Below are positions 46,100-56,065 of a stretch of DNA of 64,000 nt, piece by piece (position 1 is the stretch's first letter; every line of letters begins with the position of its first letter). A program made the position numbers and the translations under genes. Source of the stretch: Chinchilla lanigera. Taxonomy: Eukaryota > Chordata > Mammalia > Rodentia > Chinchillidae. Below the pieces are notes generated by a model that was not told the origin of the DNA, ran no database searches, and saw only the letters and a list, made by a program, of their open reading frames with translations. The stretch spans positions 28,240,535-28,304,534 of the forward strand of contig NW_004955404.1 of NCBI RefSeq assembly GCF_000276665.1, read 5' to 3'.

Positions 46100-46739
46100 N
46101 NNNNNNNNNNNNNNNNNNNNNNNNNNNNNNNNNNNNNNNNNNNNNNNNNNNNNNNNNNNNNNNNNNNNNNNNNNNNNNNNNNNNNNNNNNNNNNNNNNNN
46201 NNNNNNNNNNNNNNNNNNNNNNNNNNNNNNNNNNNNNNNNNNNNNNNNNNNNNNNNNNNNNNNNNNNNNNNNNNNNNNNNNNNNNNNNNNNNNNNNNNNN
46301 NNNNNNNNNNNNNNNNNNNNNNNNNNNNNNNNNNNNNNNNNNNNNNNNNNNNNNNNNNNNNNNNNNNNNNNNNNNNNNNNNNNNNNNNNNNNNNNNNNNN
46401 NNNNNNNNNNNNNNNNNNNNNNNNNNNNNNNNNNNNNNNNNNNNNNNNNNNNNNNNNNNNNNNNNNNNNNNNNNNNNNNNNNNNNNNNNNNNNNNNNNNN
46501 NNNNNNNNNNNNNNNNNNNNNNNNNNNNNNNNNNNNNNNNNNNNNNNNNNNNNNNNNNNNNNNNNNNNNNNNNNNNNNNNNNNNNNNNNNNNNNNNNNNN
46601 NNNNNNNNNNNNNNNNNNNNNNNNNNNNNNNNNNNNNNNNNNNNNNNNNNNNNNNNNNNNNNNNNNNNNNNNNNNNNNNNNNNNNNNNNNNNNNNNNNNN
46701 NNNNNNNNNNNNNNNNNNNNNNNNNNNNNNNNNNNNNNN
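46100..46739. other. Assembly gap (640 N)
   Basis: All N. The L1 on either side is not contiguous in the L1 map: several hundred bases between the part after reverse transcriptase and the reverse transcriptase itself are missing. The gap should therefore contain L1 sequence as well as microsatellite. Confidence 0.99.
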
Positions 46740-46831
46740 TTTTTTTGGTTTTTCTCTGGTACCGGGAACCGAACTCACGACCTTGCGCTTGCCAGGCAGG
46801 CGCTTTGCCGTTGAGCTAAATCCCCAGCCCC
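46740..46831 (-). mobile_element. ID SINE, antisense, in L1
   Basis: 'ttttttggtttttctctggtaccgggaaccgaactcacgaccttgcgcttgccaggcaggcgctttgccgttgagctaaatccccagcccc' is a near-consensus antisense ID. The left boundary is lost in the gap. Confidence 0.93.
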
Positions 46832-46844
46832 TGATTTCCTACTT

Positions 46845-47060
46845 TTAACTTGTAACCTGCTGCACTACTGAACTTGCTATTACTTTTAGGAGTCTTTTGG
46901 TGGGGTTTTTGGGATCTTCTATGTATAGTATCATGTCATCTGCAAGTAGTGATAATTTAACTTCTTCCCTTCCTATCCATATCTGTTTTATTTCTTTTTC
47001 TTGTCTAATTGCACTAGCTAAGGTTTCTAGAACTATATTGAACAGAAATGGTGATAGCAA
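46845..47060 (-). pseudogene. L1 ORF2 reverse transcriptase fragment
   Basis: A 71-codon open piece contains [14 protein letters not shown] and [12 protein letters not shown]. The second is the catalytic A-D-D-containing motif of L1 reverse transcriptase, with leucine where an aromatic residue is usual. The two aspartates remain, but the frame ends on both sides. Confidence 0.85.
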
Positions 47061-47407
47061 ACATCCTTATCCTATTCCTGATTTTAGAGAGAAAGCTTTC
47101 AGTTTTTCTTCATTTAGTATGATGTTGGCCATTTGTTTGTCATAGAAAGCTTTTATCAGGTTGACACAAAAACCTTCTATTTCTATTTCTTCTGTATTTA
47201 TCATGAATGAATGTAGGATTTTGTCAAATGATTTTTCAGCATCTGTTTAGATGATTGTGTGATTTTTGTCCTTGCTTCTGTTTATGTGTTGTATTACATT
47301 TATTATTTTGCATATGTTAAACCTTTTCTGCATTCCTAGAATGAATTCCACTTCATCATGATGTGTGTTCTTTTTGATAATTTGTTGCATCCTCTTTCCT
47401 AGTATCT

Positions 47408-47493
47408 TTTTTTTTTTTTTGGTATCAGGAATCAGGCTCACAACCTCACCCTTGCCAGGCAGGCACTGTGCCACTGAGCTATATCCCTGGCCA
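47408..47493 (-). mobile_element. ID SINE, antisense, in L1, with target duplication
   Basis: The T tail is followed by 'ggtatcaggaatcaggctcacaacctcacccttgccaggcaggcactgtgccactgagctatatccctggcc'. It is flanked by TCTTTCCTAGTATCT (47393-47407) and TCTTTCCCAGTACCT (47494-47508), 13 of 15 identical. More diverged than the other two IDs in this L1. Confidence 0.9.
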
Positions 47494-47641
47494 TCTTTCC
47501 CAGTACCTCATTGAGGATTTTTGCATCTATATTCATTAAAGAAATGGGCTGGTAGCTCTTTTATTGGGTTAGGTTCTGTTCTGGTTTTGGAATCAGGGCA
47601 ATGCTTGCTTCCAGGAATGACTTTGGGAGTACTGCTTCCAT

Positions 47642-47836
47642 TTAAATTTCATTAAAAATTTGAAGGAATATTGGGATTAGATCTTTTCTAAAGTTGTAGA
47701 ACTCAGCAGTGAATCTGTCAGGTCCTGGGGTTCTCTTTTGTTCTTTGGTTTCACTGATCATTATTGGGTTCTTCAGGATTTTTATATCTTTTGGGTTCAC
47801 CTTTGGTAGTTTACCTATATCTAGGAATTTATCCAT
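47642..47836 (-). pseudogene. L1 ORF2 fragment, start of reverse transcriptase
   Basis: A 64-codon open piece contains RTPGPDRFTAEFYNF and DLIPIFLQIFNEI, the hallmark of the reverse transcriptase entry region. It lies 5' (in L1 sense) of the piece at 46845. Confidence 0.85.
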
Positions 47837-48007
47837 TTTTCTGAATTTTCCATTTTATTAGAGTACAGTTTCTCAAAGTAGCTACCAATAATTTTCTAGA
47901 TTTTGAAAGAATCTGCTGTAATTTTGCCTTTTTATTTCTAATTGCTTGGATGTGGGTTTTTCTTCTCCTTATTTTGGTAAGATTGGTGAAAGGTTTGTCT
48001 ACTTTGC

Positions 48008-48277
48008 TTACTCTTTCAAAGAACCATCTATTTGATTGATTGATTTTTTTGTATTTTTGTTCTCAATTTCATTAGTTTCTGCTCTGCTCTTTACAATTTC
48101 CTTCCTTGTACTAGCTCTGGGTTTGGATTGTTCTTGTGCTTCTAGAACTTTGAAGTACATCATTAGGTTATTTATTTGAATGCACTCTGTTTTTCTGATG
48201 TGGGAATTGCCTACTATAAATATACCTCTTAAGACTGTTTTCATTTTGTGCCTCAGAGTACGGGTATGGTATGTCAT
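48008..48277 (-). pseudogene. L1 ORF2 fragment, linker before reverse transcriptase
   Basis: An 89-codon open piece contains KTVLRGIFIVGNSHIRK and KVLEAQEQSKPRASTRKEI, the charged helical linker between endonuclease and reverse transcriptase. The endonuclease that should lie 5' of it (beyond 48290) is missing. Confidence 0.8.
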
Positions 48278-48289
48278 ACTGGCATTATT

Positions 48290-49310
48290 ATTTGATTGTA
48301 GAACCTGTCTAACTTTAACCCTAACAAGAGATAATAACTAAGGCAGAAGGACAAAGGAAGATTTTTCACAGCCCAGAAATGGGTGAAGACGAAAAGTATA
48401 CAGGAAATAAGAGCAAAAGAAAACGCCAAATCAAACTAAAATTACTAAAAACAATATACACACTCACAAAAACAAAAAAACAAAGGAGAAAAACCCTAAA
48501 ATAATGAAAAAAATAGAAGAAAAATTCTCAGTGGTTTCAAATGTTTGGTTTCTTCCAGGATTTACAGTTCTGAGGTAGTGTTTAATTCAGACTATCTCTG
48601 CTCAGGCTGGTAGATAAAGAAGTCAGATCCCAGATACTTGGTGGATGCAGTCACCACCAGGATTAGCATGAGGGTTCCACTCTGTAACTTTTTAATCTAG
48701 AGTAATTTAGGCCACGTCTGGCCTTTGGCCAGGGGGATGGGGCCTGAGTTCTTTAGCTTAAACCCCTCCAGGAATCTCTTCTTGGTCTGATCATGGCCCC
48801 CTGATCACAGTTGTCTCCCGTGGCTGTCCCTCACCCAGTCACTGTGGGATCATAACACTGGGAGCCTGCAATGATGCCAACCTGCAGGTGCCTTGAGTCC
48901 CAGGTTCAGTTGACCCTTATCTGAAATGGCATCGACCACTCCCCTGGGGGTATGGCAGATGCTTAGACTGGAGTCACTCGCCAGCTGTTGCAGTACACTT
49001 CATCTGCTGACCCACTCCACTCCTGCGTTTCTCCCTGAAGCCCTCTAGAGTCCTGGTTTGCACTTTGTAGATTTAGTTTCCATTCATATGAGCCATGAGC
49101 CAAGTGCTGGGGAGAAAGTGCAGAATGAAGCTTCCTTTTCCTTTTGTGTTCTGCTGTTTAATTTCTCAGTAGCCTCTGATTTTCCCACTGGATTCTTCTT
49201 GGGTCTTGGGGATCCCCTTCCCTACTTTTCTTCCCCAAGCTGTTATTTTCTACTGTCTAGAGTCCAGTGTTGAAGAGGATGAATTGTTGTTTACCACTCC
49301 ACTATTTTCC
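48290..49310 (-). mobile_element. Probable L1 5' UTR block
   Basis: About 1 kb of non-coding sequence, A-rich at its ORF2 side and GC-richer towards 49.3 kb, ends exactly at the right target duplication. By position it must be the 5' end of the same insertion. I did not recognise a named L1 promoter in it, so the identity is inferred. Confidence 0.55.
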
Positions 49311-49359
49311 CAAGGTCTGGCTTCTCAAAAGCACCCCTGTGGGAACCAAGTCTTAAACA

Positions 49360-49445
49360 CAGGTGTATCTAACCTGTGGTCTAGGGCTGCATGTGGCCCT
49401 GAGCAGCTAGTAATGCAGCCTCAAGACTGTAAACTTTTAACATTA
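49360..49445. mobile_element. Possible hAT/Charlie-type end fragment
   Basis: 'caggtgtatctaacctgtggtctagggctgcatgtggccc' resembles the terminal sequence of hAT-Charlie MER elements. The rest is not recognisable. Confidence 0.35.
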
Positions 49446-50559
49446 TAACATGGATTTTAGTGATATTTGCTGTGCAAATATTGCACGGTGCTCCAGTGCA
49501 GACTGTATAGGTGACAACAGAAAGCTATGTAGGAGAAGGCATAGTGCAAGGCTATTCCACCTTCCAGGCCCACCACACACAGCTAGTCTAACTGAATTAG
49601 ACTGCATGGATCAGATGTTATATGCACTTCAGTGACTTACCAAATAAAGCACAATGATTACCAATAATAGTACTTCACCCTCCCTACAGGCATTCTTTTG
49701 TTGTTAAGCAGACATGTAAGCTTTCTTTGTTGTTAAACTTAAACTTAAGGAGACTAAGCGATCTACTATTTGTCTAATGCAGAACCTGTATTCCTTTCCT
49801 TATATAACAGTGAAATTTGCTATTCAGGATGTCTTAATAACTGCTGAATAATAACTGCTCTTGAGATTGAGGTGAGTGGGGAGGGGTCAACAGTATGGCT
49901 GATAAATAGATTAGGCCTAGAGTGGGAGACACACGGAAGCTGGCAGCAGTTTTCTCTGCCTCTGTGCAGTCACACTTCCACAGCCAGTGGAGGCTCCATA
50001 AATACCACCTCCGAAGTGGGCATGGCATAGGCTCCAGGACTCTCCATTAAGCAAGACAATTCTAGACACAGAAGATTGAATTGCTGTTTAATTGTTGGGG
50101 ACAAGTCCACAATGTAACAAATGCCCTGAGAGAAGCAATTTTGAAAGGCGTGAGTTGGCAACCTTGGGGGAAAGTCAGAATCTTTAGTTATGAGACACCT
50201 GAACAAGACATAATTATTAGCCCTGAGCTTTATTTTAATGATATACTATGTCTTAAATATAATGCCAACACTTTGCTGAAATAGGCCAGCTGCTCAGAAT
50301 AAATGAAACAAAAAGATGAGAAGGACGCTTTGTAATGAGTGTGGATCTTTGCAGAACCTGTCATTTTGGTCACCTGGTGCTCTGGTGCCCCAAGGGACTG
50401 ACAGGATGAGCTGGCATCTGCTGTGGGACATCTGCCAACAAGCCCTCGGGCTGGGAATGTTCTGCACTTTCCTGTCTCATTCAGGAGTGTGTCTTGATAC
50501 ATTTTCACTTTCAGATGTTGGGTCCTTGGGGTAGGGTGGTCAAGCATATATTTTCTTTT
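49446..50559. other. Unassigned sequence, no gene seen
   Basis: No exon or classified repeat. The overlapping minus-strand frames at 49834-50206 and 50230-50547 show no domain. Confidence 0.4.
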
Positions 50560-50698
50560 GCCTTTGGAGTGAAGGGTTCAGATTCTGACTCTGTTTGATA
50601 AATAACTTTTCACTCCTCAATTTCTTACCTATAAAATGGGGTTAAATCCAAATAATTGACAACATTAGATAAGATTGTCTTTGTGAGAATGCCTAGAC
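50560..50698 (+). mobile_element. MIR SINE
   Basis: 'gggttcagattctgactctgtttgataaataacttttcactcctcaatttcttacctataaaatggggttaa' follows the MIR body in order. Confidence 0.65.
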
Positions 50699-50699
50699 T

Positions 50700-50719
50700 A
50701 TGTTGTATCTCTGGGCCAT

Positions 50720-50755
<36 letters not shown>

Positions 50756-50875
50756 TTTTTGAGAAAGAATGTTGCTAAGTTGCTAAACTCCCTGGGCTGG
50801 TCTTGAATTTATGGTTTTCCTGCCTCTGCCTCCCAGAGTGTTGGGCTTGTAGGCATACATCACTGTGCCTAGCTA
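50700..50875 (-). mobile_element. B1-ID dimeric SINE, antisense, with TTTA expansion
   Basis: A short antisense ID remnant ('tgttgtatctctgggcc') is followed by (TTTA)n at 50719-50756 and antisense B1 ('tttgagaaagaatgttgctaagttgc..ctgcctctgcctcccagagtgttggg'). The microsatellite grew from the linker between the two halves. Confidence 0.8.
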
Positions 50876-50999
50876 AATATGAATCTTTTTAAGGATTAGT
50901 TAAGTAGCCATGATCTGAGTGTTGGTAAAAAGTATGGAGGGTAATGACAATTCTCTTGAGGTCTTAAAATGAAAAACAGAGTAGTGAAAGTTAATGCTT

Positions 51000-51850
51000 T
51001 GTGGAACACAGACCCTCACAAGTGGTGAACTAAGACATTGGGTGGGAGAAATATCTAAGCCAAGTTCTGAGGCTGCTGCTCTTGACTGCCTATGGTAAAG
51101 TATGAGGAGAGAGAAACAAGTTAAAGACAACAGTGATCATTAAAAGGGATGCAGGTCTTAAAGATTTGCAAAATTTGCAGCTTGCCCAGGTTGTAAAGGC
51201 TTATTGGGAGAGAACACCAAACTATCATTTGATAAAGAGATTGGTATGGATTGAAGGAAACCATGCTTCATTCATCAAGACAATGAAAGAAGTATCCCAA
51301 AAGCATTTTGGAGACTATTGCTGCATATCTGCCATCACAGGCCTAGAGAGCCAATGACTGGGAACAGAACTATGTTTAATTAAAGAGTCCTCCAGGGCCT
51401 CGGAGGACCTCAGCATTTGCTGTCCTGTGCAGACTTGCGTCTCCACTCCTGCATTCTGGTGCCGCACTCCTGGGCTACTCTGGCTATGGTTTAAGTGGGG
51501 TTTGGTGCAGCTCAGGCCACTGCTCCAGGTGGTACCTGTGTGATGCCAATGGTGAAGATGTGCAGAGTGCAAAAGCTGTGGAGGCGTTGTTACCTCCACT
51601 TAAATTTCAAAGGATAACTCAAAAATTCTGGAAACCCAGGCAGAGCACCGTCGCAGGGTTGGGTCGTCACCGCTGGGGTGATGTCTGGCAGAGCTACGGA
51701 GTCGACACCACTGCAGAATGTTCCTGCCATGGCAACACTAACTGGGACCACAGGGACAGAGCTGCTTTGGAGGCTTCAGACCTATGGGGCCACCACTCTG
51801 TAAAGTCATGAGACTTAGGAGAAACTCTGCGAGAACATTGGAGGGCAGGA
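51000..51850 (+). mobile_element. ERVL-MaLR internal region remnant
   Basis: 'gttaaagacaacagtgatcattaaaaggg', 'gatttgcaaaatttgcagcttgcccagg', 'ctgccatcacaggcctagag', 'ggtttaagtggggtttggtgcagctcagg' and 'cacttaaatttcaaaggat' match the order of non-coding MaLR internal DNA as I remember it. Short frames here do not encode viral proteins, as expected of MaLRs. Confidence 0.6.
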
Positions 51851-52027
51851 AAAAAGAAGAAAAACTATCAATACATGAGAAAAGACAATTTTCACTTTGG
51901 AATTGTATACCAAGCTACAGGTTGGTATGATATATATTAATTTGACAAATAAAATAAATATATTTTCAGCCTTTCAAGATGTCAGAAATGCCTCATAAAG
52001 GTACCAGAGGGTGTCCTTCTGCACATC

Positions 52028-52426
52028 TGTTATGGTTGATACATTGTGTCAACTTGGGGAGTCTAGAGGTTTGGCTAAGTGACTCAGCAGGAAGCCAGGG
52101 TGCTTACTTTGTATACATCCTGAGACTGTGGAAGAGGAGGGCATGGAGATTGTGTGAGAGCTACACGCCCCTTAGGTGGGGGTAGCCTGTTTACAAAGTA
52201 AGGGAGGGAAAGAAGCTGCCTGCCACGATTCCTCCCTTTTGCTCTGGCTGTTTGCTGTTCAACTGCCATTTTCCCCTTTGCTCTTATTGCTTTGCTACCT
52301 TCTGCCTCGGAGCCAGCCAAGTATGGACTGAAACCTCCACAAACTGTGAGCCAAATAAACCTTTCCTTCCTTCATTTTGGGCTTTGGGTATTTTGTCTCA
52401 GCAATGAGAGAAAAGTGACTAAGACA
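52028..52426 (+). mobile_element. Solo LTR, 399 bp, target duplication ACATC
   Basis: TGTTATGG to AAGACA, flanked by ACATC at 52023-52027 and 52427-52431. Has TGACTCAGCA (52080-52089) and an AATAAA signal at 52354-52359. The same length as the copy at 43797, with scattered substitutions only. Confidence 0.93.
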
Positions 52427-52431
52427 ACATC

Positions 52432-53059
52432 TAACAGAATAAAGCAAAAAAGAAGATGCTAACCAGGAAACAGAGGCTCTCACATGCAGAGAAGCAAATG
52501 GAATTCCCAGGGTAAAAGTAGGAGGTTCCAAGGTCCCAGGCAGAGAATTGTGTGCTCGGTTCTGAGAATAGACTTTAGGTTGGGGCAAGAAGTCAAAGAG
52601 GTCCAGGAAGAAAAGGAGGATAATTTTGACATGTTTATGTTCAAAACATCCCTGAGAGAGGTTGGAAAGGTTAGGGAGAATTAGTGACAAAGATGAAGCA
52701 TTTATTAATTTCAGGAAAATAAAATTTATGCTAAAAAGGAAAAAAATACAATAATAGTAGTGATCTAAGCAGTGTTCAATATTAATATAATTATAACATA
52801 ATAAATTATAATATTTTAAAGATGAAACTGAGTGTTAATATTTTGAGAGCATGGGATAATAGTGTAAGAATGCTAAACCTTTACCTTCCATATAGGAAAT
52901 CAATAATAATAATGATAAAATATATTATTTAGAAATACAGGGAAAATATGAAAACAGCTAAAAGCATGAAAAACGATTGATTCTCAGGAGAAAAATTCAA
53001 AACTGCAATGACAGGCAAAGGATTTCTGATTTTCATCTCATTAAGCTTGATAATATTCA
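52432..53059. other. Unassigned sequence, no gene seen
   Basis: Becomes AT-rich after 52.68 kb, with AAT-type short runs. No classified repeat. Confidence 0.4.
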
Positions 53060-53400
53060 ACTTTTTAGTATCTAGACTCTATAGATATCGATATAAACAA
53101 CTCAGTGGGAAAGAAGCAAATATTTACATCGGCAGAAATTCAAATGGTCAATTATTTATGGTTTTAATTTTACAGGTAACCAGAAAAGAAAATAAAACAT
53201 TACTTCATAGTTACTAGAGTGGCAAAGACCTAACTCTGACAGTGGCAAATGTCTGCAGGGATGCGGAAAATGTGGAATCCTATCCTACTTGCGAGCGTGT
53301 CAATTGTAATATCTACGCGGGACGTAACTGAGCAACAGTTTGTGAAGCAGAAGATGAACAGGACCATGACCCAGCAGCTTCACCTCCAGGCATGTACTGT
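53060..53400 (+). mobile_element. L1M ORF2 3' fragment
   Basis: 'agcaaatatttacatcggcagaaattcaaatgg', 'aaaacattacttcatagttactagagtggcaaagac' and 'ggcaaatgtctgcagggatgcgg' follow sense L1M ORF2 C-terminal coding. Diverged, with broken frames. Confidence 0.6.
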
Positions 53401-53799
53401 CAGTTTGCGGTGGTTTTTCCCCAACCTACCACAGGAGAAGTCTCCCTCAGAGCCGGTGGGCGGGCGGGGGTTGATGAAATGCGCACCATCTTCATTTTGG
53501 AGACTGTGATTCGGAAAGGCTGAAAAGAAACTTGGTAATCTGTATCGAAGAAATGTTTGAATATGTGTGCCCAGGATGTTTGTGTGCATTGTTTTTCAAG
53601 GATGAAATTTAGAAATTAGAGGAAATTATTAAAATCGATGACAAGTTTTAAGGTCTTGAAAAAAACCGTACATAGGCATGATCAGCCAGCACGGTGCGGA
53701 CTGAGGCCTAGGTGTGTGTGTGTCTCCCTGGGAGCACGGTGTGTTTACATATACTGGGTACCCCACATGCGTGTTGGATCCTGGGTGATTCCTATTTGG
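53401..53799. other. Unassigned sequence, no gene seen
   Basis: A GC-rich spot (ggtgggcgggcggggg) lies at about 53455-53470 and a short TG run at 53713-53722. No exon. Confidence 0.35.
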
Positions 53800-53950
53800 G
53801 ATTCTTTTTTCTATTAGTACATTATAGATATACATAATGATCGCATTCATCATAGGGAATTTGTACCTGTACGTGATACATCTTGCTTCTTTTTTCCCCA
53901 TTCTTCTCCTTTCCCTTCAACCTCTCTTTCCCTGCTTATTTACAAAAGTT
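53800..53950 (-). mobile_element. L1 3' terminal fragment, antisense
   Basis: 'tattagtacattatagatatacataatgatcgcattcatcatagggaatttgtacctgtacgtgatacatc' followed by a pyrimidine-rich block and 'tgcttatttacaaaag' is the terminal L1 3' UTR. Close to the copies at 10.6 and 61.3 kb. Confidence 0.82.
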
Positions 53951-54389
53951 TTGTTTCCATTTTTTCCTTCTGTTCTCTTTTTTTGTCACTCTTTTCCTCC
54001 CCTCTCTCTTGTTCTTCTTCTCATTTGAACATTTTCTAATGGAATTCTTTAAAGTAGAATAATAACTTAAAAAACCCATGGAAAGAAATTTGAGAGAATA
54101 TAAAATTCTCTTACTATTTTTCTCTTTGTCTTATATTCCTTTATAATTTGAGATCAATTTTAAAAGTAGCTTCAAATGAACAAGTTTCCTCAAAATAGTC
54201 ACCTTAGTTTTTAAAGAAACATCTATTTGTTTTAGAACTTGTATTTTATAGGTTTATGTAATATTGGACAGAATTAAATAATATGATGAAAACTCAGATC
54301 ATAGAAACATTTGTTAATATGTACAACTAACTTGTTTTAGCACTTATCTGAAAGAGAAAAAAATATGGGTATAGCAGGTATTTTTAAAA

Positions 54390-54537
54390 TTTTTTTTTTT
54401 TGAGACAGGGTCTCTTCATGTAGTTCAGGTTGGCTTTAAACTCACTGTGTAGCACAGGCTGGCCTTGAATTTGTGGAGGTCCTCCTGCCTTAGCCTCTGA
54501 GTGCTGGGATTAAAGGTGTGTACCACCATGCCCCGCT
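54390..54537 (-). mobile_element. B1 SINE, antisense
   Basis: Poly(T), 'gagacagggtctcttcatgtagttcaggttggctttaaactcactgtgtagcacaggctggccttgaa..gtgctgggattaaaggtgtgtaccaccatgccc'. Complete. Confidence 0.95.
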
Positions 54538-55967
54538 AAGCAGGGTTTAGACCAACCTTTGAAAATACATCTTTTCAGAAATCACAGGTATATTTTACAG
54601 AGGGACTGAGAAGTGTGATGAATCTGATAAATTAGTTAATTAGAAACTAAATAAAACACCTTTTAGGTTTTCATCCACCTGAATATAGCCACAAATAAGA
54701 ATTATGAGCTTCTAGCAATTGAGACGATCAAAATATACTTTCTCTAAAGAATAGGAGACTTTTGTAACTTTACAGACATAAATGATTTTAAACAAATCTC
54801 TACTTCATGTCATATGACAGGATAGAAATGTTCATAATCGCTTAGAGAAAGAAGGTAATGTTTTATGTGTCACTGGGGAAAGTGTAAAACAAATATTTTA
54901 CAATTTTTCTCCAGCCCATTTATTGTTTTGATTTGACTCAAACAACCTTTTCTTGTTATTGTAATCGACTTCCTAATGGATCTTCTCAGTTGTGTGGGCA
55001 GATACGCAGAAACTTTATATGTATGAATAATATAAGTTGATGTGGTGATATATTTTCTTTGTTTTCACATTTATACATACAGCACAAATCCTAATAAAAC
55101 TAGACTGGAACATATTACAAATTCATTTGGTTGGCATTCAGTTACTGAGTCAGTGAATACATATGTATGATTTAAATTAGGAATGTGCCGTCCATTACTT
55201 ACATGCCACCTCTCCTGCTTTATTTTGACTTTTGGACTTATTATGTTTTATTGACAACTTGAAGCTGTAAACATGAGTATAGTGAGTGAGTCATACCACA
55301 GATTTGAGGCAAGAGTTTTGCTACATGTTAGAATATGAAAGTCCTGGGAATAATGCAGAGAAATTTCTCAGATGGACTGTTTAGGAGTATTGCAGTGTCC
55401 ATCATGTTTGTAGTTTTCCATTGTCAATGGTGTGTGCTCATGGCCTTGTCCAGTGTATATCAAGGAGTGCCCGTTAGTCCACTGTATTAAGCAACATTTA
55501 GTGCTTCTTTAAAATGCCCAGTCCCGGGCTTACCACACATCTATTAAATTTACTTCTATGGAAGTAAGGTCAAAGAATCTGCATTTTAAATTAATCTTAT
55601 TGATTCTTATACAAAATAAAGTTTGAGATTATTTTTGTTCCTCTTCCTTAAGAGGAGGCCTTAGGGTAGATGCAATCATGGCACATGACTTATTGAGGAT
55701 GTGTGTTCAGAAAAACTTGTGAGGATGAGAGTGAAATGTAGTAGAAGGAGGAAAAACACTGATCAAAATGTGGTCTCAAGGAAAAAAATCTTGCCTTGGT
55801 CTGACAGGGTACATACAGGCTGTGGAGCTGTCCTGCTTTGAGCAAGGGTGGCAGTGTGTGGTACGCTGTTTCTAGTCAGCCATGTTGCGGGATAGCAGTC
55901 GGTGGCTCAGCCTTTTCTTGATGAGGAGATTCCCATTATAGAGGTCAGTCTCCAGAAAAGGAGAGTG
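54538..55967. other. Repeat-poor unassigned stretch
   Basis: About 1.4 kb without a recognisable repeat or exon. The AT-rich part at 54900-55200 could be conserved non-coding DNA. Confidence 0.4.
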
Positions 55968-56035
55968 GACAGCTGTGTATCCTTGGAAGCTGGCACCTAC
56001 AACACCTGGGAGACTGAGGCACTGGTATGGTGAAG
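55968..56035 (+). mobile_element. B1-like SINE fragment
   Basis: 'agctgtgtatccttggaagctggcacctacaacacctgggagactgaggc' resembles a diverged B1 5' half directly upstream of a second B1-ID dimer. Confidence 0.45.
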
Positions 56036-56065
56036 AGGATCAGTGTGGGGCATAAAATCAGCATC

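Larger units (their letters stand above)
44471..49310 (-). mobile_element. L1 with both ends but an internal deletion, antisense
   Basis: 4840 bp including 640 N, flanked by CAAGGTCTG at 44462-44470 and 49311-49319. From 3' to 5' it has the L1 3' UTR (44.5 kb), the ORF2 C-terminal end (45.0-45.3 kb), the segment after reverse transcriptase (45.6-46.0 kb), the reverse transcriptase region (46.85-47.84 kb) and the linker before it (48.0-48.28 kb). It then jumps to a 1-kb non-coding block that I read as the 5' UTR. ORF1 and the endonuclease are absent. Frames are broken, so it is inactive. Confidence 0.8.
43785..49359 (-). mobile_element. MaLR LTR, antisense, in three pieces
   Basis: The pieces are 43785-43796 (cgtattagtcag), 44196-44470 (cttttcatcactataat..tttatttagctcacctg..tcccagtgacccgagggcctcccacaagg) and 49311-49359 (cttctcaaaagcacccc..gggaaccaagtcttaaacac). 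Joined in order they read as one antisense MaLR LTR. The breaks are a solo LTR and an L1, each with a matching target duplication. Confidence 0.8.

Noticed and set aside
45921..46778. A 285-codon minus-strand frame
   Set aside because: It is almost all N and CTTT-repeat translation, joining L1 and ID sequence by chance.
48310..48330. TAACCCTAAC, telomere-like (also TTAGGGTTAA at 57205)
   Set aside because: A single near-unit each; not an array, so no interstitial telomere.
43797..52426. The LTRs at 43797 and 52028 as the two ends of one 8.6-kb provirus
   Set aside because: They have different 5-bp duplications on each side (GTCAG and ACATC), each complete, and the DNA between is L1, MaLR, MIR and SINE; they are two independent solo LTRs.
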